Part shown: in pieces, positions 11,856-24,191 of the stretch
Layout of the letters: each line of letters begins with the position of its first letter
Position numbering within the stretch: position 1 is the first letter of the stretch
Program-made: the position numbers and the translations under genes
NCBI GenBank assembly: GCA_951802195.1
Contig: OX637632.1
Span: 558,001 to 622,000, forward strand
Length of the DNA: 64,000 nt
Source of the DNA: Tausonia pullulans
Lineage: Eukaryota > Basidiomycota > Tremellomycetes > Cystofilobasidiales > Mrakiaceae
Direction of reading: 5' to 3'
The notes under the pieces: model-generated
Told to the model about the DNA's origin: nothing
The model's database searches: none
The model's input: the letters and a program-made list of their open reading frames with translations, nothing else

Positions 11856-13690
11856 TCATGCGCCAAGGATGCCTAACATCTTGTCCACATCCACGATCTT
11901 CTCGGCCCTCTTACCGCGCTTTTCGCCTTCAACTCGCTCAAACGCCTCAATCTTCTTCCAGTCATCGTACGAGACGACCCGCTTGCCCTCGCCCTGCAGT
12001 AGCTCCGGCGGAGGTCCCGAAAGCGGTGTCGGGTTCAGAGGCCCCGGCGCGCCACTGTGTGAGGGTGCCGAGAGGTGATCGGAGACGAGGAGGTCCATCG
12101 TTGAGTACGAGTCATACATCGTCGAAGCGATGACGCCGATCGGGCCGCGCGAGACCCAGCCCGATGCGTAGACGTTGGGAAGCTAGAGAGGATCAGAAAG
12201 CAAGTCAGATGTGCCTTGGTGGGTATAGATAGCAGAGGGCGACGACTAACCGGGAGACCCTCCTCGTCGACCACCCGTCCACCGACGTTGCGAACACGCC
12301 CCTTGCGGTTGTCGAAGGGAATGAGCCCAGCCTCGCCGATGGGCTCTGATCGATACCCCACGCTCTCGATGACCATGTCCGTCCGGACTTCAACTTTCTC
12401 GCCTGTGGGAATCGCCAGCGTCATCGCCGGCTGCTCCGCCGGCTGGTGCGGCGGTGTCCACGAGACGGTCGGGACCGGTGGTGCCAGCAGCGCATTAAGG
12501 CCGTACGTGATGGATGAGACGCGCGGCCGGAGAATAGGTGTCGAGGGCTCGACTGAGTTCGAGTTGAAGCTAATTGGGGACCGCAGGAACGAAAGCCTGA
12601 AAGTCTTTTGAGGATTGGCGAGCGACGCCGGAGATGCCCCCGACTTGCTGTTGCCCTTGGCCATGAGCCCGAGGAGCCGCTTACGCATGCGAGCTTCGGG
12701 CCCCCCGATGCGTTCAACCTCCGCCTCTGCCTCCTCAAGGAGCGCCTTGTCAACCCCGGCAAAGTGGACATTCGGAAGGGCGAGCATCTCGCGGAATTCC
12801 TTTGTCGTGAACGCGACCTGGCCGGGTCCGCGCCGACCGACGACGTCGACGATCTCGACTCGGCTCGCCCGGAGAACTTCGAGCACGCTCTCCGGCAAGT
12901 CGGTGTCCTTAAGGGCATCGGCTCCCTTCAGCAGGAAACGAGCGCAGTCGAGCGCAACGTTGCCCTGGCCGATGACGGATACGTGCCCGACGTCGCTAAG
13001 GTCCGGGGCCAGCGAGGCGCAGGACGGGTGGCCGTTGTACCAGCCAACGAACGAGAGCGCAGGGTGGACGTTGCCGAGCGGTGACGATGACGAGGCCGAT
13101 CCCGGAACATGGCTGAGCGGCGAGGACAGCGAAGCGCCGTAAGAGAGCAGCAGATGCGTGTAGTGTGGGAGGAGTGCTGAGAGCGAGAGGTGTCGGGCGT
13201 GAGGGTACGCATACGACGACTCGACCGAGGGCGCCCCGATTGAGGTGTTGCCGAAAAAGTGAAAGCGGGGGTCGTCCATCAGGAGATCAAATTTGTGCTG
13301 GACGTTCTGAGTAGTCCAAAGAAATGAGGAAATTGAGAGATGAAAGCGTCAGTCATTTCCGGGACGATGAACGAGCACGACGCGTCCTTCAGGAGTAAGA
13401 CGCGACGACATAAAAAGGGAAGACCGGCGACGACAACGCACCTTGACCTCGGGATGATCTGGGGCGACACCATACCGAACGAGACCATGTGGTGTCGGAA
13501 GACGCTCGTAGACATGGACTTCGACCTGGGAGCCGAGGGGAGAATTCGGAGGGTGTTGGGCAAGCAGGCGAGAGGCCGCGTAGAGGCCTGAAGGACCAGC
13601 GCCGATTATGGCGAGCTTTAACGGGCCAGGGGCCGCGCCAGAGGCAGGCGCTGCTGCTGAGAAGCGGCGGAAGATCCGAGAGGCCAACAT
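11856..13690 (-). CDS. ARH1: NADPH:adrenodoxin oxidoreductase, mitochondrial
   Basis: Three exons (13442-13690, 12251-13306, 11856-12182) join in frame to 543 residues, the usual length for the family. The N-terminus ([15 protein letters not shown]) is a mitochondrial presequence. The FAD-binding motif is [14 protein letters not shown], followed by [26 protein letters not shown], which is a signature of this enzyme. The NADP-binding part has [18 protein letters not shown] and [15 protein letters not shown]. The C-terminus has [21 protein letters not shown], the second conserved FAD contact. The enzyme passes electrons from NADPH to mitochondrial ferredoxin for Fe-S cluster and heme A synthesis. 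A Ser/Pro-rich insert sits in the middle (about residues 250-300). Identity is firm. Confidence 0.95.
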
Positions 13691-14088
13691 GAAGAGTTAG
13701 AGGGTAGGAGGTTCTAATTGTGCGCGTGTAGACTGGTTGATAGAGGGAAGCCTCGGTCGAGTCAAGACACTCGGGCGACCTGAGTTGCAGTCTCGGCGAG
13801 CCCCGCCGGCGCTCCGCTCTGCGCACAGCGGCAGATGTGTCATCCCGTGCCTCTCCCTTTAATGCGAGGAGGTTTTAGGCCACGAAGGGAAATATGTGGG
13901 CGGATCCAGTTGCAAAGAGAATGTGGCATGTGGGTGAGGGATGCGATAGAAGCGGTGAAGTGGCGGGTAACGAAACGAAGGAGATGGCTCGGCGAAAGAA
14001 TAAGGAAGAAACGAAGGCGGAGGCTTTATGAAGAGAAAAGCAGGACCTAAAGGGGAGATAGTATTTGGCCCAGAGTAGCAAACGGCCC
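13691..14088. other. Intergenic spacer, nothing recognised
   Basis: About 400 bp between the start of the ARH1 gene and the end of the Cdc7/SepH kinase gene, both on the minus strand. It should carry the ARH1 promoter and the kinase 3' region. No gene is seen. Confidence 0.4.
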
Positions 14089-17000
14089 TCAAGCGACCCG
14101 CTTCGATGGGGTCCGCTGCAGCGCGCCGTTGGCGGCCTCCGTCCACTGGATATTGGAGAGCCCCGCTCGCGGAGGCTTGCGTGCCCCTGCCTTGGCGTTG
14201 ACCGCTGGCCGCAGCTTGGGGGCCAGAGGGAGAGCCTTGGATGGTGAGGACTGCGGGAGAGTCGACTCGGACGACGTACGTCGCATTGCAGCTCTGATCG
14301 GAGCGGGGGCTAGGGACGGCGTCTTGACACCAGACCTGGATCCAGGCACTAGCGAACTGAAAGAAGCCAAGTATCAGCGCTGTCGCACTCATAGTAAGGT
14401 CAGGGACGTTGCTCACGGGAGGATCTCCTTCGCGAGCTCCCTGACGAGGACGGCCGCATCTTGCCTCGCAAGGCGCTCAACAATGTCCCACAAGCCGAAG
14501 CGTTCGACGAGTGCAGCTCGGTCTGGGTGGACCTCGATGACGGTCTTGGTGATACGGAGGAGATTCAACCGAACTACGGCCTTGGTTGGCTTGTTGAGAC
14601 GCTCAACGAGTCGCCTGAAGAATGCAGGCTTAGAGAGTGAAACCGTCACTGGGTTCGACAGTCGGAGGATCTTGAGGAAAGGCTGGATGGCAAAAGCAAA
14701 GAGAGCATTATTATGGGTCACGACACAGTGATGGTCTGCAGGCAACTCACATCGAGAATCGTCTCGAAAGAGCCTTGTTTCGCGTGCACAAAACACGACA
14801 GGAGCTGTTCCGAAGACTTATCCTCGAGAAGAACGTCTTCGACGCGCGCCGTTTCCTCCTGCAGCCTGCCATGTGTTGACCGTCCCAATCAGCACTCCAA
14901 AATTGAGATTTGGCCTCGACTAGAGAAGCACTCACCAGTCAAGAATGGCCTCAAGAGCTGAACCTTGCCAATAAGGATCCTCGATGACTGTGAGAAGTTC
15001 CTGTCAGTCGAGTAGATCTCATGTGGAATGCAACCTGAGAGCTAGCAAGACTGACGATCGAGGTACACTACATAAATGCAGGAGACAGCGTTTTAGTCTT
15101 ACTCGGCCTCTGTATTAACAGCGCAAGAGTATGCACGCACTGTAGAGGCCCTTGTTCTGCCAAAGCAGACTGCGAGTCGCCTTACCGGCGTTGGCCATGT
15201 CGAGAAGGATGCTGAAACAAGCAACGCGGCTCAGCATTTCTGGGCAGGCCCGAGGTTTCTGGGAAGAAATTCACGGTAATGCGAATTGCTTGAGAGGCGA
15301 TTTTGATTGGACAATGCTCTTGAGGTGCGGAATCACGCCAGCCTGAGCGGCTTCCTCCTGTCGCGACTTGTTCAGCCGGCACAGGTTGAAGAGCGTTTGA
15401 AGGACCTGGGAAACCAAAGGAAGGCGATCAGCCAACGCACCAGCTGATTTTACCCACCAGAGTCAGATACGAACGTGATTGCAGATTTCCTACATGAAGT
15501 CAAGGGATTGCAAATGCGAAAATCAGTTGAGTGCCGCCCGCCACAAAAACGACCACGGGCGCAGGACGGACTGTGCTGTGTGGTCCCGTTGTGTGCTTGC
15601 CGAAGACCTCCGCGAGGACTTCGATGGCGTTGGCGTTCTGAAGCGTCTCGAGTGTGCTTGCATTAGTCGAGAGGTGCTTGATGGATTTCAGCACGATGAC
15701 GAGGAGCACTGAATCGAGGGAGCTGCATGTGTTGAGGACGCCTGGAAAAGGAAGGGAAAGTACGATCAGCGAGTACTCTTTGGAGAAGCCACCAAGCTCG
15801 CAAGCTCGAACGAACGACGAATGATGCGCCTCTTTCCGAGCGCCTCTCTGACCCTAGAATCCGCTTGCGAGACCTGGCAGAAGAGGAGGAAAACGGCTAG
15901 GATCTGGGCCTTAGCCTCCGATGCTCCTTCATCGTTATCGTCGATGATGTTAGAAAGTGCCGTCGACAGTGGATCTTCGAGACCTTCTCGAATGAACATT
16001 CGGCAGAAGTCGTTTCGAGGAGTTGGACTCTGTCGAGATAGCAGGAGCTCAGCGAATAACCTGGGCGCGGCAGACAGAAAGGCCATCACTAAGGCCCAAC
16101 ACACCTGCAGCTGGAAGACTGAGCCGATTCCACCGAGGGCGGAGATGACGAGATCGCGGTGTTGATCGTCTGCGGAACCGACGAACAGGCGTGTCAGATA
16201 GAGACCGCGGCTTTGGAATGGGATGTCAGTCATACAATCTTCGTCCAGTAGCTCAACCAGAACTTTGAGTCCACGGCAGCTGGATTTGGGCAGGCGATTA
16301 TAGTCAGACGCCACAGGCAGAGTAGTTTGGCGTCGGAGAAATGAGCGCGCCTAATAAACATCTGCAGCGTCTGGACAGAGGCTGTGCACAAAGCCGAGAT
16401 GAAGATCGACGCCTCGAGGCGACATTCAGAGGAATACTTCTTCGACGTGCTGCATGGGAAACACATCAGCAAAAGATGTGAGAGCTTCTCGTCCTGCTCT
16501 TGAAACCAACAAGGAGATGACGACTGGGATGCCGCCGACGAGACAGAAGGACTCGAGCATATTGGCGTCCTGGATGATAATAATCTACGTAGTGGGAAAG
16601 AAGAGATCAGTTGCTACCGCCACCGAATCAAGTAGCTGTGGACAGGCAAGCCTACGTTGATGATTCGAAGCATTCGCAAGATGACCTGTCGCGAGGGCTT
16701 GGCCTCAAGGACCTCGAGGATGGCAAGCATTCCATGCGAGGAGACCAGCTGGGCCTGCATCTCCGGCACTTCCTGGATGATGTTGAGCTGCATCGTCGAA
16801 CGAACTTCAGAAGATGGCTATCCCGCAGCAAGTCCTCAAGCGAGCCTATCCACACTCACAAGCTGGTCGCATGTGTCTTTGAGAACATAGTCCGCCGCCT
16901 GAGGTTGCAGCTCATTGATGAGGGTCTCGATTTTAGCTGACAGCCGAGCGTGCTTGTCTCGCAGGAGGTTGGTCTCCAAATCGGCGTCGTCATCGTAACC

Positions 17001-20000
17001 CTCCTCGATCTGTGTATAAATTCAGCGGTGAGCTTGATGCTCGGAAGCGGAGCAAAAGTTTAAACTAACCTCTGCAAAGGGATCGACCTCGTCGGAATCG
17101 TCTCCGAGCTGGAGAACAGGGACCGACTAGGGGTGTCAGTTCTGGCTAAGCTCATCTCGCTATAGATAAGATGAACAAACCCAGGACCGGTTCGACAGCC
17201 GAGTATTGAGCTTGAGGGAGGAAGAGTCGCTCGGGTGTTTCTCTGTGGCGCGGTTGGAAACGAGTTAGGGTTTCTTTAATCGAATAGGTGGAGCGACCGC
17301 TCTACCGACCGTGCGCTTTGCCAAATATATCCTCGTAATCCTCGGCACCTTCCGAGTATTTTCGCAAGTCGCTGTCGGTCTTCTCTAGAAATGCCTGATC
17401 TGCACGTCCTCGGGAGCCTCCCGACACTGACCGCGTGCTCTCGACAAGCTTTGTTGGGGATACCGAGCGAGGGCGGGTAATGCGCAGGGACGAGAACGGG
17501 GAGGATGGTCGAGGAATAGTGGGATCAGGCGCATCTTGGTAGGACGCGGCACCGACGAAAGGAGAGGAAGTGGTTGTGGGGGAAGAGGTGGAAGCTGAGA
17601 GACCGAAAGTCTTGATGTCCTTCGGGTGAAGGATGCCCCGCTGGTTGGCGAGAGATAACTGGGAACGATCGAGGGTGCGTCAGTCGATAAGGACACAATT
17701 CAAAACTTGACCCAGTGAAGATATCCCACTGACCTGTGCGACTTTCTCCCCGAGCCCGAGGTCATCGGCATCGGGCGCCATGTCGGACCAATCTTCAATG
17801 CTGCGAGGAGACTTGCTGGCGCTCGACGATCCGCCGGAACCGGCGAAGGGCACGCCCCTTAGTGATGGTGATCTAGAGGGCATGATGGTTTTCATATCCT
17901 CGTGGTCACGTTCCGGCTCGTCCAGCGGGCGGTGCTTGCTTGGCTCGGCGGCTGGTAGATTCGCTAGACGGATGTCAAGGATCAGTTTCAGTGGTTTGAC
18001 AGATGACATCGTCACCGGACGTGCTAACCCTGCAGCTTCGAGAGCAATGGCTCCTCCTCGAAGTCCTCGTCCCAGTTGTCGCTGAATTCTTGGCTCTCCT
18101 CCATCTGTCGTAGCAGTGCCGCGGGGTCTTTGACTGGTGGTGAAGGTAGAATAAGAGGACTGGTGGATTTGCTAGCCCCGGCGAGACCGTCGGCGAAAGA
18201 CATTGTCGGTGTTATGCCACCCGTTGGGTGGAGAGGTGGAAACTGGTTTCCGTAGCCAGAGTTGGGCCGGCGAGCAGGAGAGGGTGCAATGTACGAGAGG
18301 TTATTCACAGGCGCATCTGCAAAGTGGATCGTGATCTCTATCAGAAGCGGCCTTGACTTGAAGCGAGAAGCTCGAGTGCAACTAACAGGACGTCTTCTCT
18401 AGGCGCTCGTTCCATTCCTGGACACGCTGGATTCGCTCTGAATGGCTTGCAAGATCAGGCTTCTCCCCCCTGAGGCTCTCCTTGCCGTTTTTCTGGTCGA
18501 GCTGTCGTCGAGCAGACGCCATCCATCCGTGTCGCATGAGCTTCTTGGCCGAAACACGGAGATTGGGGTCCTTCTGGAAGCAAGCCAGGAGGAAATCTTT
18601 GACAATCTGTTGGACAGCGGAGCGAGCCGAGCGTGAGCGACATGCTCAGGTTTAGAGTACAATATGCTAAGCACTTACATCCGAAGCACCTGGAGGGATC
18701 GGCGGCGAATCATCCTGTACAATCCGGAAAAGCGCTTGCATGGGCTCCAAAGCATGGTGTGGAGGCTTGCCCTCGAGAAGTTCAATAACGACGCAACCCA
18801 GACTCCTATGGATCATGTGGCATCTAGAAATCAGTAACAGCATGGCTGCTTGCCAGCCAAACAAGAGAAGCACGGACCAAATATCGGACGCAGTCGAAGC
18901 TCCAGCCTGCTCGATTACCTCAGGGGCCACTGTGAGCCGGACGGATGGCTGTCAGAAGCATTGACGGATGGAAAAATCGAGAGGACTCACTCCAGTAGGG
19001 ACTCCCGACGACGGCCGAGTCGCTCACGCCTCCGGCGGTGGCGACTCCGAAGTCCGCAAGCTTGACGCGCCCGTCCTTATTGGTAAGGATGTTGGCGCCC
19101 TTGATGTCGCGATGGATGACACCCTGATCATGAAGATATACAAGACCCTCGAGGACCTGTGATATCGTGCGCGCCGAGACGGTTGGTTAACTGTGGTCTG
19201 TCCAGCGCATAATGAGACAGGTTCGCTTGAGAGGGGGCAGACCTGGGAGATGTAGACGGCTACAAGGTTCTCCGGGAACTTGCCGAATCGCTTGCAAATA
19301 GCGTGAAGCGAGCCGTTCTCGCAATACCTGTAGAAGGAACCAGCGAACGTCAGACCGCGACATTGGTAATAGGCGCGCATCAAGGCTGCGAGAGACAGGG
19401 AGAGTTCGGTCCAAGGACGAACTCGAGGATGATGTAAAGAAACTCCTTGGTCTTGACAAACCCGGTGTACTTGACGATGTTGGGATGCTGCACTCGCATT
19501 GGTCAGAGGAGGTCCTCACACGTACTCGGCGACGCGCCCTGGATGGCTCGACGCGACTGACATTGAGGTTCTTGAGTAGGTGGATTTCGGACTGTGCTCA
19601 CACGACACAATAAGCTTTCACAACCCTCGAGACAGCTGGCAGAGGAGCCACTCACCATGATGTCGTCGACCTCCGCCTTGGGAATGTTGGTGAGCTGGAT
19701 CTGCTTGACGGCGACCGTCTCGCCGTTCGTGAAGTTGAGGGCCCCTTTGATGATGGATGACGAGAGGCGATCATTAGTCCGCCCCACTCTGTCTGCGCAA
19801 CACACCGCACCACAATCTGGAGCTTACGGAAGACCTTTCCAGATGCTCCCTTGCCAATCTCATCACCGAGTTGCTGTAGACGACAAGTGAGCGAGCAAAG
19901 GACGGCATGGCGCGTCGACAAGTCAGCGCATGAGTTCAGTCAGGCAAATGGGCTTCAGCAGCAAGCGTGACGGACAAAGTTCTGGAGCGCATGCGGTTCC

Positions 20001-20014
20001 TTCGTCCCCGACAT
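14089..20014 (-). CDS. cdc7: Septation initiation network kinase, Cdc7/SepH type
   Basis: I could join the first 14 exons in frame (20014-19976, 19873-19828, 19744-19656, 19591-19562, 19487-19423, 19327-19243, 19156-18991, 18929-18878, 18805-18679, 18606-18387, 18316-18029, 17963-17734, 17658-17310, 17242-17181), about 616 residues. A Ste20/MEKK-like kinase domain starts almost at the N-terminus ([16 protein letters not shown]). All key parts are there: [25 protein letters not shown] and SPYWMAPEVI. Downstream comes the acidic [16 protein letters not shown] motif found after the kinase domain in fission yeast Cdc7 and Aspergillus SepH. The rest, to the stop at 14089, is alpha-helical and repeat-like (ARM type) and split into many small exons I did not all fix. 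The kinase works at the spindle pole body, downstream of the Spg1 GTPase, to trigger septation. The start Met at 20012-20014 is supported by the frame into the kinase domain. Confidence 0.88.
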
Positions 20015-20401
20015 GCTGGTCTCCCGGTCGTGATCGTCGTGCGAATCGAGGAGAGAGTGAGCCCGCCACGGCCTAGCAGTGAGTCGGTCGAGGGTGTTCG
20101 TCGAGCCGGGAGGACGGGCCCCTCAAGCTCCTTCCCGAGGGGACGACGACCCCAGACCACGACGCGCCCGACGGCCGGCCTGGCGCGTCACAGGGGTTCG
20201 CGCGTGTCAGGGCACGTAACCACAGAATCCTCAAGGAGGGAATTCTTTCTGGTGTGCATTGTCGCTTCTTTCTTTTCGCCATAAATTTTCGAGTGCGCGA
20301 AGGATCCCTGAGAGTCCGGCCATCGTCGCGACAAGATCAAGTAACAACTTTGTCATGAATCAATTGATCGTGCAGGTACCTGTCGAGCGAGGTTCAACAT
20401 G
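20015..20401. other. Intergenic spacer upstream of the kinase gene
   Basis: This holds the presumed promoter and leader of the Cdc7/SepH gene and the 3' end of the F-box gene. A short open frame begins at about 20250 on the minus strand but cannot be joined in frame to the kinase. Nothing else is seen. Confidence 0.35.
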
Positions 20402-22639
20402 TCAGTCAAACTTCAGAAAACATAGGAAGGGACAGACACCCACCAAAGTTCTCCGCTCATCCCTCACCACCGGCTTCGCCGACCTCTCCTCTGGCCACCC
20501 CAGTTTGACCACATCAATCGAGTCCCCCCAGCCGTCAACGAGATCGAATCCCTGAGACGCCGCGTGCCTGCTCCACTTCGGCAAGTGCGGCCACGCGTCT
20601 CGACCTTCAAAGATGGCCGTCTGCTCGCAGCTAAGAAGATGAACGGCCTCGAGCGCCGGGAAGGCCTTCTTCTGGATGCTGCAGACAAGTTCGTCCATCG
20701 GCGATACGTCGCCGAACGTATCGGGTTCCTCTTGCTCTTTTTCCTTGATCGGAAGCAGCTCGAGGCCGAGGGCGATGTGCTTGACAGATGGCGCCGGTGG
20801 GAGGTTTAGTGGGAGGGGGTAGGGCGCAAATATGTCGAGCTCGAGGAAGCTGAGAAGAGAGGGGCCATCAGCGATTGTTTGAACGCCAAGCTGGGACACA
20901 CGCACCGGATGTTGGGGCAAAGCTTGAGGAGACTCGCAATAGCGGCGGAGTAGTCCTCCTGAGAGACAAAGGGCCGACCCGTTGGAGACCAGAGTGAGAT
21001 GACATCAAGCTTCTCGCCATGCGCCCGGAGGAGCAACTCGAGGGTGAAAAGGGCGATGGGCGCAAGGTTGCTCCAGTGAGTGATCCGTTTGAGGGAAGGG
21101 ACGTTGGCCTCCGCGAAGAGGTGGCTGATGAAACAAATGGGATAATCAGTCCTGGTTCCGATCGAGACTGCTTGCACTGGCCCAGACGGACCATGTTGAG
21201 ATGCCGTCGCTGAGAGGTCACGTTAGTCACAGTATTGAGATGCCCGATAAGCCAAGGACAGCGGCCTACCCTGATATGGCGAGCGTATGCAGATTAGGCA
21301 AGGAGATTTGAATGCCGCCAAGAATCTCAAACTCATTCTGCCTGAAACGCGCGCGTGAGGAGAAAGAGTTGTCCGTCAGTCGCATGCTCGCCCTCTCCAG
21401 AAGCACAACAACCCACATCTCGCCGATTTCGAGATGCTGGATATTGTTGATGGAGCTGAGGAGGGTGAAAAACGCGATAATATTGCTCCGCGAAACAGGG
21501 AACCAGTCGAGATCTGAGTAGGAGGTACGGCGGTATGAGTAAGCATCCATAACTAGAATCAAGACAATGGAGACTCTGACCTCGAATCTTTGGTGCGCAA
21601 GGAGATCGTGCGAGCGCGTACAGCACCCGCGATGGAAGGTACTGCAAGTTCTCCGTCGAGTCCTGACCAATAAGACGGGACAACAGATTCAGTCACAGAC
21701 CCGCGTGTGATGTATCGCATCAGCAGGACCTCACCCAGAGGAAGAGCTGGAGATTTTCAAGCTTGCCCAGCAACTCGGAGATCACCCCAATTGGGTCGTC
21801 TTCGGCCTCGAAGCCGTCTGGAGCGCTCTCGAAGCCAAGCGCTTCCCGCATCAACGAGTAGCCTTTCTCATCTATGTTGTTGAGAAACGGCGAGAGGTCA
21901 ACGTCGAGTCGAAGCGTGTAGGATGCAAAGAGTGGGCGGAAGGAGAGGGTCCTGGCGAAAAGGAGGATGGCGGTCCCCGTCGGAAGCTTGACGTCCCGAT
22001 AGAGGAGGGGTGTGCAGAGTTCGTTAAATTTACGGGAAACGAGGCAGAGCTGATATCGGGTGTATTGGCTTGGAACTGGCTCGCACGAAAACGTCAGCGA
22101 AGGAGCGCGCGGATGAACCATGGTAAGACTCAGGGGCTTACAGGCGAGTCGCCAGAAGCCGAGTCCGCACAGGGAGCCTTCTTGCTCCTCAATATTGTTG
22201 GTGAGGCCAGAGTCGAGCACTCGGCCAGGGGCGGCGTGGATAAAGCTGAATGGGGGTTGTCAGCTGGGGACGGTGAGACGACGCGTAACGTAACGAGCGT
22301 TGCGGCTGTCGCACGACCCGCGCGGCGAGCGGGGTGACTGACATCTTCCTCCAGCTGTCAAGGAAGCTCGTCAGTCGGCGGGCAGGGTCGTTAAACGGTT
22401 AGCGAAGAAACTGACAGTTCTGCGGGCAATGTAGCGACGTTGGCCGCTTCCTCTTCTCTCTCTTCAACCCCGTATTCCTCCACCATGACGGTTGGTCGTG
22501 CATCGTCGCTGTCGTCATCTTTAGCTTCGGATTGAGGCGCCACACCGTCCACTGGCGCATTGCTGAGTGAAAGGCTGCCGAGGAGAGTGTCCATGTCGGT
22601 CGAGGTGGAAGAAGAGGTGGGCGACAGAGATGCGGTCAT
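20402..22639 (-). CDS. F-box-like domain protein
   Basis: The start Met at 22639 opens a Ser/Asp-rich leader that ends ATLPAEL. Splicing through two small exons gives LPAELLWRKIFIHAAP, which fits the F-box pattern LPxELLxxIF seen in many basidiomycete proteins. Next comes YQLCLVSRKFNELCTPLLYRDV, the usual second half of this F-box-like domain. The rest, in several exons to the stop at 20402, is rich in Leu/Ile repeats (LENLQLFLW, LPNLHTLAIS, LKRITHWSNLAPIALFTLELL) and probably folds as irregular leucine-rich repeats. Such proteins usually bring substrates to SCF ubiquitin ligases; the substrate here is unknown. Only the first exons were fixed by frame; inner borders are approximate. Confidence 0.65.
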
Positions 22640-22896
22640 CGTCCATGGTCGTTGGCGGGTGAGGGTGAACGAGGGAGAAGCCTGGGAGAGCGCGTCAGGC
22701 CGAGGCCGGAGAGACCGGACGAGACAAGAGACAGGTGCGCTGCGCCGACCACTCTGTCCTGTTTCTTTCCCTTGTGTCAGGTAAGCTTTGATTTTTCCAA
22801 GAAATCAACTTGAAGGAGCTGACAGGGTGAAACCTAGTATAAGGACAGATGGAAGCAAGCAATCCAACTGCATCGCGAGTCCTCAAGGATTCACAA

Positions 22897-23653
22897 TCAC
22901 TCCTTGCTCCCAGTTTCCGTCTCGCCCAGGACCTCGATCCCAGGCTTTCGCTTGCTCGCCTTTGCCGTCAATTTCTCCTTCTCCAACTTGAGGATGCTCG
23001 GTGTTGTCCGTGTGTTGAAGTCGTCGTCGTCGTCGTCATCTTCGTCAGCTGAATCTCCCTCGTCGTTGTCCGATGACGAGGGTGACGAGGAAGATTCATT
23101 CTCTCTGTCGTCCCCTTCATCCTTCAGCTTGGCGTTAAACACTCCGAGTCCGAGGTCCTTGGTGGGCAAGTGAGCGTCAGTCTCATCTGAATGACAGCTT
23201 GTCAACAACGCCACCATGACGAGAGACTCACCATCTCCACAACCCGGTCGTCTCCCTCGATGTTCTCAATGTCCATCTGCTCCCTCTCTGCACTCCCCTG
23301 CGCCGGAAGAGCCTCGTTCGCGGCCTGCATTTGGGGGAGGAAAGCCTGCAACCGGCTGAGCACTGTTGACCCGCCAATCGTTTGGAACCAACCGTCAGCA
23401 CGCACAACTTCGTTCTCAGAGAACAACAGACTGACATTCAGAGGGAGGCGCAATAGCATGTATGTCTGGCCGCGCGGGAGGGACCGGCACAGACTGAGTG
23501 GAGAACAGCTTGGCTGTAAGGCGAAGCAGTTGACAGGCGAGAGAAGAAAGCAAGAGTTGGTTGGCCTCTTGCAGGCAGCCTTCCGAGCACATGCCACTCA
23601 CCGAGCCGAGTTTCGCGGGCCTCGGGGGTCTCAACATCGAGGCGGTCAGACAT
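22897..23653 (-). CDS. Small acidic protein, NOPCHAP1/DUF4598-like
   Basis: Four exons (23602-23653, 23436-23513, 23232-23362, 22897-23157) join in frame to 173 residues. The N-terminus is MSDRLDVETPEARETRLG. The core LLSRLQAFLPQMQAANE is the conserved part of the DUF4598 family (human C12orf45/NOPCHAP1), followed by an acidic stretch. A further conserved-looking DLGLGVFNAKLKDE comes next and then a long Ser/Asp/Glu tract and a Lys-rich end. NOPCHAP1 links the snoRNP protein NOP58 to the R2TP chaperone during box C/D snoRNP assembly; a like role is inferred from one motif only. The assignment is moderate. Confidence 0.6.
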
Positions 23654-24191
23654 GGTTGTGTGCTGGATGATGAGAAGGTGGAGATGAGGGTCGATGTCGA
23701 GAGAAGGTCGCTCGTCGCTCGTCGCCGAAGGAGGAGGGAAGGGCTGATGGTCAGCACGGGCCACTCCTTCTCCCTGACAATGAGAAGTGAGCAGCACCCC
23801 AGAGATTGTTCGAATGAGCATGTACTTTGCAGGCTTTCATCCCAGTATAGAAAGCAGAGGTAAGTTTTCGCAAGAGGACTCTCGATTGGTTGCGCGCGTT
23901 CCTGTCGGCCCGAATGCGTTACGTTGCCAACAGTCAGACTTCTGCTAGACTTGCCACTTCAACGCGCTTATTTCTCTCGGGCGGTTCTACTAATGGCTTC
24001 TCGTGAGGATGTCGGGCAACACGCGTCAAAGGCAAATAGGGAGGAAAGAGCAGGCGCGCTGTCACCCGGCGCATCTCGTTCCGCGCGCCTCTCTCAACAA
24101 ACCACCTCCAGCTTCCCTTGACCCGGCCTTCTTCTTGCCCTCATCTAATTGCGCCGCCCGCTTCAGCCATCTTCATTTCTTTCTGCCGCTC
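23654..24191. other. Divergent promoter region
   Basis: About 540 bp between the divergent starts of the NOPCHAP1-like gene (minus) and the Ser/Pro-rich gene (plus). No protein-coding signal. It probably holds both promoters; I see no clear known element. Confidence 0.4.
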